Source of the DNA: CAZJUO01 sp964549245
Lineage (GTDB): Bacteria > Patescibacteriota > Patescibacteriia > UBA10025 > JAHIVO01
Direction of reading: 5' to 3'
Assembly (NCBI GenBank): GCA_964549245.1
Contig: CAZJUO010000021.1
Location: 1-18,676, forward strand
DNA length: 18,676 nucleotides
Positions 1-6,819 of this stretch are shown here, piece after piece (position 1 is the stretch's first letter; each line of letters begins with the position of its first letter). A model generated the notes under the pieces. That model saw nothing but the letters and a program-made list of their open reading frames with translations. It was not told the origin of the DNA and searched no databases. The translations under genes were made by a program, and so were the position numbers.

Positions 1-1065
1 TAATTCAAGCGGCAGCTGGGCGATGGGGCTGTAGCGCAGCTCTTTAGATTCCGTAGTAAAAACTTCTATTATTTCAAGAATGCGCTTTACCGATACCGTG
101 GCTATCATGCTTTCGATAATTACCAACTGCTTTTCATCCAGGCCTTCCTGCCGCAAGGCTTCTGAAGATTTGGCAATCTTGGATAAAAGAACCAGGCGCA
201 TAAATTCAATATAGTCCTTAGAAAAATCTAATAGGCTCACTCCCTCTTCCACCAACCTGTTTATTAGCTCTATGGCTGACAATGTATTGTTGTGCACTAA
301 GCTGTCAAATAAAGAAATCGTGTTCTGCACATCAGAGCGCGGAATGACCAATGAAGCTTCCTCTTCAGTTATTTCTTTTTCTCCCAAGGCAATGATCTGC
401 CCAAGCAGTACTTCCGCGTCCCGCACTGAACCGTCTGAACGCCTGGCAATCGTCTGCAAAACCGAATCCTTTACCTTTATTGATTCCTGTTGGGCAATGG
501 TTTGCAGGCGCTTTACCAATTCTTCAACGCTTACTCTCCGAAAATCAAAGCGCTGGCAGCGGGAAATGATTGTTTCCGGCACGCGATGGATCTCCGTGGT
601 GGCCAGGATAAAAACAACGTGTTCCGGCGGTTCTTCCAAAGTTTTTAAAAGCGCATTAAAAGCGGAAATGGAGAGCATATGCACCTCATCGATGATAAAC
701 ACTTTAAAAGCAGCGCGTTGAGGCGTGAAACGGGCGCTTTCAATAATATTTTCACGGACATTATCTACGCCGGTATGTGAAGCGGCATCAATTTCAATCA
801 GGTCCATGGCTTTGCCGTTATTAAATTCCTGGCAAAACTCGCATTCATCGCAAGGCTCGGCTCCCGTACGGTTGGTACAGTTTATGGCTTTAGCAACCAA
901 TCGGGCGGTCGTGGTCTTGCCCACCCCACGCGGTCCCGAAAACAAATACGCATGGGCAATATTTCCCTGCTCAATTTCATTCTGCAAAGTAATAGAAATT
1001 GGGTTTTGTCCAACCAATTCTTTGAATTTTTTCGGTCGATATTTCCTATATAGCGCTTGGGGCAT
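1..1065 (-). CDS. dnaX: DNA polymerase III subunit gamma/tau, 3' end outside the window
   Basis: This is the ATPase of the clamp-loader complex, which loads the sliding clamp for chromosome replication. Reading the minus strand from the ATG at 1065 gives 355 codons open to the window edge, starting MPQALYRKYRPKKF. Visible motifs are Walker A GPRGVGKT (about residues 44-51), the zinc-binding cysteines C63, C72, C75 and C78, Walker B FIIDEVHML (about 123-131), LLKTLEEPP, sensor 1 ATTE and the SRC arginine-finger motif (about 168-170). These together are diagnostic of DnaX. AAA+ domains I and II and most of domain III are present; the tau-specific C-terminus would lie beyond position 1. No Shine-Dalgarno sequence precedes the start. 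A TTGCCA-17-TACAAT promoter lies about 50 nt upstream of it, so dnaX can be transcribed separately from the 210-residue gene before it. Confidence 0.97.
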   Translation of the reverse strand, partial: MPQALYRKYRPKKFKELVGQNPISITLQNEIEQGNIAHAYLFSGPRGVGKTTTARLVAKAINCTNRTGAEPCDECEFCQEFNNGKAMDLIEIDAASHTGVDNVRENIIESARFTPQRAAFKVFIIDEVHMLSISAFNALLKTLEEPPEHVVFILATTEIHRVPETIISRCQRFDFRRVSVEELVKRLQTIAQQESIKVKDSVLQTIARRSDGSVRDAEVLLGQIIALGEKEITEEEASLVIPRSDVQNTISLFDSLVHNNTLSAIELINRLVEEGVSLLDFSKDYIEFMRLVLLSKIAKSSEALRQEGLDEKQLVIIESMIATVSVKRILEIIEVFTTESKELRYSPIAQLPLEL

Positions 1066-1120
1066 ACCGTATATACATAGACAAAAAATTATTCGCCTTC
1101 CCTCTTGAATCGGCGACTTT

Positions 1121-1149
1121 ATTGTATACTACCTGTTGTTTTATGGCAA
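1121..1149 (-). promoter_or_regulatory. Sigma70-type promoter of dnaX
   Basis: On the minus strand TTGCCA (1144-1149) and TACAAT (1121-1126) are separated by exactly 17 nt. They lie in the 98-nt gap between the upstream stop codon and the dnaX start. The predicted leader is about 50 nt. The same hexamer pair and spacing recur before the corA-like gene at 10743-10771. Confidence 0.75.
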
Positions 1150-1163
1150 ATTTTGTACTCGTA

Positions 1164-1796
1164 TTATCCTAAATCTTCAATTTCCTCAACCTGCGTACCG
1201 GGCTCCGCTGCGTTTTTGGCTGGCGCAGAGCTTTCTTTTTCGGTTTGGTTTTCGGCGTCCTTGATGATATTTTCCACCGCGGCCCACTCGCTTTCTTTGC
1301 CTTTGGGGGTCAGCAATACTACCTCATCACCCGGCTCACCTTTGAAATAGGTTACACTGGCTAACAGAATTTTATAAGCTTTTTCACCGACGATTACCCG
1401 ATACTCGTCCGTGGTTTCATCTTTGGCCAGTGTTCCGACGAGACGGTTGCGGTCAACCGGCCCGATTTGTTTATATAAAAACGTGCCATCTTCTTTAATG
1501 GTCAGCTTGAGCGTATCACCATCAACTAGTTTTGATTTTGAAGCGTAATTGGCCGGCACGCTATACTGTTTGCCGTCAGGCCCGATCATGTTTTGCCCGT
1601 CGAATACTCCCTCAATTATTTTTTCCAGGCCGTTCACTTCAACTTTTCCGACTTCTTCCGCTTTTGATACAGCCTCCGCAGAAACTTCGTTTTTACCGCC
1701 GGTCATCTGTTGCAAAAGCTGCCTGGCATTTTCCAGGGATATGTGAGCGCTTTCAACAAGTTTTTTTATTTGATCCAGTTTGTTTTGTTTTGTCAT
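1164..1796 (-). CDS. Conserved-type hypothetical protein next to dnaX (210 aa)
   Basis: I do not recognise a named domain. Residues 1-30 form an amphipathic helix (QIKKLVESAHISLENARQLL). Residues 55-95 contain GQNMIGPDGKQYSVPANYASK, then VDGDTLKLTI, which reads like a small beta-barrel. Residues 110-165 hold a second beta-rich segment (RNRLVGTLAKD, YRVIVGEKAYKI, GEPGDEVVLLTP). The C-terminal 40 residues are acidic, Ala/Glu-rich and probably disordered. There is no signal peptide or membrane segment, so it should be cytoplasmic. The barrel-like segments with a helical N-terminus suggest nucleic-acid binding or a dimerising scaffold; that is inference only. Start and stop are clear (ATG, TAA). 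No SD is seen, and the leader is the strikingly A-rich 183-nt tract behind it. I have an impression, not verified, that similar proteins sit beside dnaX in Patescibacteria. Confidence 0.85.
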   Translation of the reverse strand: MTKQNKLDQIKKLVESAHISLENARQLLQQMTGGKNEVSAEAVSKAEEVGKVEVNGLEKIIEGVFDGQNMIGPDGKQYSVPANYASKSKLVDGDTLKLTIKEDGTFLYKQIGPVDRNRLVGTLAKDETTDEYRVIVGEKAYKILLASVTYFKGEPGDEVVLLTPKGKESEWAAVENIIKDAENQTEKESSAPAKNAAEPGTQVEEIEDLG

Positions 1797-1979
1797 ATTT
1801 TTATTATTTTCTTTGTTGTTTTCGTTTTTTTAATTTTTTATGTTTTTTTAATGGATGTTTGTTGTGTTTTTTTTCAATATTTTTTTGTAATCTTTGTTCT
1901 ATTTATTTCTTTTTTTGCTTTATTTTTGGGCTTTTTGTTTGGTTTTTATTTCCCTACCAGTGTAGCCAATTTTTGCTAA
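1797..1979 (-). other. A-rich, G-poor leader tract on the transcribed strand
   Basis: This 183-nt gap lies between the methyltransferase stop and the 210-aa gene. It is about 65% T on the plus strand, so A-rich on the transcribed minus strand, with several runs of 6-8 A. No ATG occurs on the minus strand inside it. All three minus frames read as lysine-rich peptides broken by stops; the longest is 32 codons, open between stops and ending in tandem TAA TAA just before the next start. It is best explained as an unstructured 5' leader or an eroded lysine-rich coding tail. No convincing promoter was found in it. Confidence 0.6.
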
Positions 1980-2516
1980 CTAGTCAACTATATATTTGAA
2001 AATAGGGATAGCTTTGGCGTGCGGCTTATCGACTACAACCGGTTCCCAGCCGGGCAGTGAAAACGTGTAGGAAATCACCCTTGTGCCTGGCCGCAATTCT
2101 TTTTTGAACTTGGGAGCTAATTTTTTCATGGCTTTTGGGGTCAAAAAACAAAAAACCAGGCTGGCTTGGCCTAAATCCCGAGACAAAAAATCTACGCCCC
2201 GAATTTCTACCCGTTTGCGCAAACCCAAAAACCAAAGGCGAAGCCGCGACCACAGATAGAGCAAAAAGGAAATTTCATAGCCGACTATGATTTGCGCATC
2301 AGAATTATTGGCCACGGCAATGACAATCCGGCCGTCACCCGACCCCAGATCATAAACAACGTCATCGGTTTTTATATCCGCGATTTTTAAAACTCTCGGT
2401 ATGTCCCGCTTCAAAACTGGCAGCCATGGCGACGCTTTAAACCCAGCATAAGCAGCCGTGCCAAAAACCGCCAATATAATTAATAAGATGACAATGTAGA
2501 GCAATACGGTTCCCAT
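1980..2516 (-). CDS. Membrane-anchored class I SAM-dependent methyltransferase
   Basis: The protein has 178 residues. Residues 4-25 form one N-terminal transmembrane helix (LLYIVILLIILAVFGTAAYA). A compact Rossmann methyltransferase domain follows. Motif I, VYDLGSGDGRI (54-64), is an excellent SAM-binding loop, and GYEIS (79-83) supplies the acidic residue expected to hold the ribose. SLVFCFLTPKAM (119-130) occupies the motif IV position. This pattern resembles small anchored lysine methyltransferases of the FAM173/ATPSC-KMT type, but the substrate cannot be told from sequence. It follows the propeller surface gene by 60 nt on the same strand. A weak TTAGAC-17-TAAAAA sequence ends 7 nt before the ATG, which would give an almost leaderless mRNA; I do not rely on it. 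It ends in TAG, after which the same frame stays open for another 19 mostly basic codons. Confidence 0.88.
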   Translation of the reverse strand: MGTVLLYIVILLIILAVFGTAAYAGFKASPWLPVLKRDIPRVLKIADIKTDDVVYDLGSGDGRIVIAVANNSDAQIIVGYEISFLLYLWSRLRLWFLGLRKRVEIRGVDFLSRDLGQASLVFCFLTPKAMKKLAPKFKKELRPGTRVISYTFSLPGWEPVVVDKPHAKAIPIFKYIVD

Positions 2517-2576
2517 AGTCTCTATTTTTACACGATCATTGCTTTTTGTCTAACGCAAACCGGGACGAACGTCCAG

Positions 2577-4550
2577 CTACTCACCAGCAACTATATTTAC
2601 TCCCATATGCAATCCTTGCGGTAAGCCATAAAAAGCACTGTATATCACACCCCCATTGGCATCAAATATCCTGATCAGCGCGTCACTGTTTGACCGGACC
2701 GCGGTAACGATTTCATCATAGCCGTCATAATTATAATCAAGTGTAGCCACGGAAACTCCCCCCCGAAACTGGGGCATATAACCAAAAAAACCAGGGTGTA
2801 CCAAGCCGATTATGCCATAGCGTGTTCGGCCAAAAATTCGGATATGCGGTCCGCCCATAGAATATATGCCCGTGATTATTTCATGCGGCTCGTCGTCATT
2901 TACTTGGCCGCTGACCAGTGTTAATCCACCGCGAAAAGCCGGATCATAAGCCATCAAACCCGGCGTTATCTCTTTAAACGTTTTTTCCCGTATGCCGAAG
3001 AAGCGCAGCTGTGGCCCGCCCATACCCATCGGAGCAGTGACTAATTCATCCTTGCCGTCTCCTTCAATATCGTTGAATGCCAGGGAGACCCCTCCGCGAA
3101 ATTGTTGGTGGTAAGCATAAAAATTCGGAACTACTGGGACAAATGCCTGTTCCGTATCCCGATAGCCAAACACCCGAACTACCGGACCTCCGCCGGATAC
3201 CGGTGCAGTGGCAATTTCTTCAAGTCCGTCTCCCTCTATATCTCCGCTGGCCACTGAAACACCGCCGAAAAAAGTATCTCCATACGGCCGAAATGAATTG
3301 ATCACACTTCCGTCACGCCGAAATATACGAACTTCAGCCACCCGCCCCGGACCTGACCCGACTACAATTTCATCTACCCCATCACCGCCAAAATCACCAG
3401 TAGCTACGGTAATGCCTCCCCGGAAATCAGCTTCAAAGGCGAAAAACTGGGAAAGCAATTCGCCGTTAGTATTAAAAATTCTTACCATAGGCCCGCCGCC
3501 CTGGTTAACTCCAACCACAATGAAGGGCTCTCTGCGTACCGTAAAGGTCACCTCGGCTGGAGTACTATCAACATTTTTGGCTTCATCCCGTGATCGCACC
3601 AGAAAGGTGTGCTCACCATTACGCATCTCGCGATAGGTAGTAGTGGTTTGCGAATCCCATGCTGACCACGCCTCATCATCTACTTTATACGAATAGACGA
3701 GTGTCGAACTGTTACTTACGTCATCAGTGCCTCGCCAGGCAATAGTAACAATTTTATTTTGATGCAGTGTGCCTGGCGAGGAAGTAATTTGTGTGTTTGG
3801 TTCAACGTCATCCGCATTCGGTGCATTACCACTCGTGCAATCATACCTCTCCGCTGGTTTGTCGTTCGTTGTACCGCAATCATTGGCGTCAGTGCAGGTT
3901 CTGGTTTGAGCATTATTGATACAGGCCGACCAAGCGGTACAATGCCAATCTTCCAGGCAATTGCTTGAGCTCTGGCAGCTTTGCTGTATGGCTGGCCGGT
4001 CATCGGTAGTTCCGCAGCCGTTATTGTCAAGGCAGGTGCGCGTTCGCTGGTTATCAACACAATCAGACCACGACCCGCAACTCCATGATTCGGTACATGA
4101 AGCAGAGCCGGTTTTTTTGCTGGCTATGTTTGATAAACTGGACCAATTGCCGGCTTCATCAGCTGTTTTTAGCGCGAAATAATACGTTGTTTCCGGCTGT
4201 AAACCGCCAATCACTAACTCTTCCGTACTGCCGGCTGTCGCGGGGGCCGGTTCGTTGGTAACCTTACTGGCGCTGGCCCAATTCGCCCCGCTGATTGAAT
4301 GCGTGGCGTAGCGAATGTCATACACGCTGGCTCGACCCGAATCGCCGTTATCACCGGGAGCGGTCCAACGTAATGTAACTGATTGCAGATCGCTGCTGCC
4401 GGCCGCCATGAAAACGCTCGGTGCCGAGGCTGTACTAAAACTAACTATCCATAATAATACTATTAAAACAATACCGGCCACGATAACCGTAGTTAAAGAA
4501 ATGATAGTAGCTGTTTTGCTTTTTGTGTCTACTAATAGTTCGGCTGGCAT
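2577..4550 (-). CDS. Large exported surface protein: FN3, two six-Cys repeats, Ig-like domain, six-bladed propeller
   Basis: The protein has 657 residues. Residues 15-39 are a hydrophobic signal or anchor helix, with a possible cleavage site after ASA (41-43). Residues 45-147 form a fibronectin type III fold (TLRWTAPGDNGDSG, YDIRYA, TTYYFALKTADEAGNWS). Two 41-residue Cys-rich repeats (152-192, 198-238) share exactly the same six-Cys spacing and thrombospondin-1-like W-S-x-W/C features. An Ig-like beta-sandwich covers about 250-338. The rest, 342-655, is six FG-GAP/VCBS-type repeats of about 50 residues, each with GGP-x-VRIF, FRGGVSVA and a calcium-loop-like GDxxGDGxDEIV. The fifth loop is degenerate (NDDEPHE). 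FN3, TSP1-like and propeller modules suggest a role in adhesion or cell-cell contact, with export by Sec; no enzyme active site was seen. It begins 4 nt after the beta-helix gene stop, with no SD, so translational coupling is likely. Confidence 0.9.
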   Translation of the reverse strand: MPAELLVDTKSKTATIISLTTVIVAGIVLIVLLWIVSFSTASAPSVFMAAGSSDLQSVTLRWTAPGDNGDSGRASVYDIRYATHSISGANWASASKVTNEPAPATAGSTEELVIGGLQPETTYYFALKTADEAGNWSSLSNIASKKTGSASCTESWSCGSWSDCVDNQRTRTCLDNNGCGTTDDRPAIQQSCQSSSNCLEDWHCTAWSACINNAQTRTCTDANDCGTTNDKPAERYDCTSGNAPNADDVEPNTQITSSPGTLHQNKIVTIAWRGTDDVSNSSTLVYSYKVDDEAWSAWDSQTTTTYREMRNGEHTFLVRSRDEAKNVDSTPAEVTFTVRREPFIVVGVNQGGGPMVRIFNTNGELLSQFFAFEADFRGGITVATGDFGGDGVDEIVVGSGPGRVAEVRIFRRDGSVINSFRPYGDTFFGGVSVASGDIEGDGLEEIATAPVSGGGPVVRVFGYRDTEQAFVPVVPNFYAYHQQFRGGVSLAFNDIEGDGKDELVTAPMGMGGPQLRFFGIREKTFKEITPGLMAYDPAFRGGLTLVSGQVNDDEPHEIITGIYSMGGPHIRIFGRTRYGIIGLVHPGFFGYMPQFRGGVSVATLDYNYDGYDEIVTAVRSNSDALIRIFDANGGVIYSAFYGLPQGLHMGVNIVAGE

Positions 4551-4554
4551 AGAG

Positions 4555-6801
4555 CTATAATACTTGTAAGTCAGTTACCTTGCCGGGCGGTTGGTTGTCT
4601 TCCAGTGTAATTTCAAACTCTTTACTTTGATCCATGGTGACAGAACCGCTGTATGAGGTATATCCGTTTTTAGTCACCGCAATACTATGGGGTGTATAAT
4701 CAGTCTGTTGTACCTCGCCCAGATATGATTCTTGGTATTGGTAATACTCCTGCAGGGTAGCCCGCAGTTGTCCGTTGGCGTCTGTTGTGTCTTCATATAC
4801 CACATTATCCTGCGCGTCAGTTATCGCTACAGCAGCACCTGACAAGGGATCGCTTCCATCAGTCACTGTAATATCGAGATACCACTTGACCGTATAATTG
4901 AGCGGCCCGTATTCGCCATTGGAAATATAGTCAACATTGCCGCTGTCAAAGCCGGCTCTATTTTGAAAGGTGGTATCGGTAAAAATATGCCCCTGCGAAT
5001 CATAAAAGCAGCAATACCCCAAGCCCAGAGTTTTGAAATCTATCGGGTCAGCCCCTTTGATAAACGTATTGGAAATAAAATCAACGTTGTTGGCATTACC
5101 ATTATCATATCCCAATCGCACAATTTGGTTGTTGCTGGTAACCGTATTGTCGGAAAACACATCCTCATGGTCATTGTCCTCCGAACTGAACAATAGCCCG
5201 ATGGCTTCGTGGCCGGATTGGCCGGTACTCACCGTAATAGTGTTGTTGGTATACGTATTATTCACCGAACCTGCATAGCGGTAATTTGAGAGGTAAATAC
5301 CGACGACCTTCGGGGTACAAAAATCAGGGGCACTGCCTATGGTCCCGATTATGGTATTATCATGCACGTTATTATTCGACGTCGGTCCGGATAATGAATA
5401 ATCCCGCACCCTGATACCGACGGACTTCAATGACGAGTACTCAAAATTGCACGGCCTCGAGGAAAAAGTTATGGTATTGTTATAAATTTCCACGGTATCG
5501 GTTTCTTCGCTCTTAATGCCTTCTCCTTCAATGGGGGTAATAGTATTATTATAAATTTTTACATTGTTCAAATTCCACACCCCGATGGAATATTGATTGG
5601 AATCATTGCCGTCGGAAATGATGGTATTATCATGAATACGAACATCATTAGTATAACTTTCATAATCCAAACCCTGGATCCAGAAACCGCCCGGTCCGCC
5701 GTTAAGCTCATTATCATAAAACTCAAAAAGACCTTGCCGCATGCCATAGCCCATATCAATATGCCCGCCGTGGTTTTCCCGGTCTAGCAAATAGGGTACG
5801 GTACTATTGAATACATTATCGTGAATATAACCTGGCCCGTCAAAAACATCGTAATTCGACAGAATGCTATGCGTCGAGGGCCCGGAAATATTGGTAGTAA
5901 CATGATCTATCTCACCAAACGGGATCAATGAATGGTAATTAATCGCCGCACCGTAAAAACCTGCCGAAGCTCCCTGGGTAACGGTGCCGTTGCGCACGGT
6001 AACATTGCTGGCCCCGCCCCCTGACAATCCCTTATGCCAGGTGCTGTGCATATAGCGGGCTGCCACGATTCCATAATCCCGTGTGGTCCTAATATCAGCT
6101 TCATCCACATAGATATATCCCGTATGGCCAGCACCAAGCGTGATGCGCATACGGACATCTGTTTCTTCGGTAATTTCAAATTCGCATCCCCGCCCCTTTG
6201 GTATGCCTGGATCCCCTGAACTGGTGCACAAGGTCTGCCCCAGGTCGTTTTCCACGCTGACTACCGGCCCTGGCGAGCCGCTCAAGCCTTTTTTGTTGAA
6301 CATGGCGTTAGCCCGGTAATAGCGCGCCTCCGTTAATGTAATATAATCTGAAAGCATATACTCCTCTCCGGCCGCGGCCGTCCATTTCAGCAGATAATCA
6401 CCCCAGCCGCCATGGTCAGTCTCGCTTGAAATACGTTCGAGGGTGGTTACGTTCGTGATATCCCAATTGTCAGGCGTCTCGCCACTCCACGCCTCAAAGC
6501 CATGATTTGCTAAAGTAACTACTGGACCATTATTAAAAGTAACGGTTTTGCCGTTCAGGTCAAAAATAACATTATCACCGTTGATGATAAAGCAGGTGCC
6601 ATCGGCGGTAACGTCATTTTGCAAAACATAGGTAGTATCACTGGCGGCCAGCGTACCGCAAGCGGTAACTTCAATAGTTTCCTCTCCAAAAACTGTTTTG
6701 GATTGAAAAAATAAAAGCTGCCAAAGCAATACCGTTATTACGGATAATAAAAACAGGTACCCCAATACCCTCGTGTAAGAATTAACAAAACGATAATACA
6801 T
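4555..6801 (-). CDS. Signal-anchored right-handed beta-helix surface protein
   Basis: The protein has 748 residues. Residues 11-33 are a hydrophobic export or anchor helix. Residues 41-95 resemble the first coils of a beta-helix (YVLQNDVTADGTCFIINGDN, FDLNGKTV). Residues 98-237 form a carbohydrate-binding-module-like jelly roll (GFEAWSGETPDNWDI, YYRANAMFNKKG, GYIYVDEADI). Residues 240-635 carry many parallel beta-helix coils with the typical N-N-T-I ladder (IYNNTIT, VHDNTIIG, YTNNTIT, FSDNTVT, FISNTFIKG). Residues 640-733 look like a carboxypeptidase-regulatory or Big-type sandwich (DPLSGAAVAITDAQDNVVYE, DTTDANGQLRATL). Such beta-helix proteins bind or cleave polysaccharide, but no catalytic residues could be assigned. 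The last residues, PPGKVTDLQVL, match the first strand of an FN3 domain and then stop. It starts 18 nt after the VirD4-like ATPase stop, without an SD, so the two are probably co-transcribed. Confidence 0.9.
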   Translation of the reverse strand: MYYRFVNSYTRVLGYLFLLSVITVLLWQLLFFQSKTVFGEETIEVTACGTLAASDTTYVLQNDVTADGTCFIINGDNVIFDLNGKTVTFNNGPVVTLANHGFEAWSGETPDNWDITNVTTLERISSETDHGGWGDYLLKWTAAAGEEYMLSDYITLTEARYYRANAMFNKKGLSGSPGPVVSVENDLGQTLCTSSGDPGIPKGRGCEFEITEETDVRMRITLGAGHTGYIYVDEADIRTTRDYGIVAARYMHSTWHKGLSGGGASNVTVRNGTVTQGASAGFYGAAINYHSLIPFGEIDHVTTNISGPSTHSILSNYDVFDGPGYIHDNVFNSTVPYLLDRENHGGHIDMGYGMRQGLFEFYDNELNGGPGGFWIQGLDYESYTNDVRIHDNTIISDGNDSNQYSIGVWNLNNVKIYNNTITPIEGEGIKSEETDTVEIYNNTITFSSRPCNFEYSSLKSVGIRVRDYSLSGPTSNNNVHDNTIIGTIGSAPDFCTPKVVGIYLSNYRYAGSVNNTYTNNTITVSTGQSGHEAIGLLFSSEDNDHEDVFSDNTVTSNNQIVRLGYDNGNANNVDFISNTFIKGADPIDFKTLGLGYCCFYDSQGHIFTDTTFQNRAGFDSGNVDYISNGEYGPLNYTVKWYLDITVTDGSDPLSGAAVAITDAQDNVVYEDTTDANGQLRATLQEYYQYQESYLGEVQQTDYTPHSIAVTKNGYTSYSGSVTMDQSKEFEITLEDNQPPGKVTDLQVL

Positions 6802-6819
6802 AATTAAAGAAAAAGTTGT

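Noticed and set aside
2563..2574. Terminator after the propeller surface gene
   Set aside because: GGACGAACGTCC is a short hairpin with no T-run on the transcribed strand, so it would at most pause transcription.
3716..4060. Antisense and out-of-frame open frames inside the surface, ATPase, cysS and dnaJ genes
   Set aside because: They overlap strongly supported genes fully, show no family motifs and have no start signals of their own.
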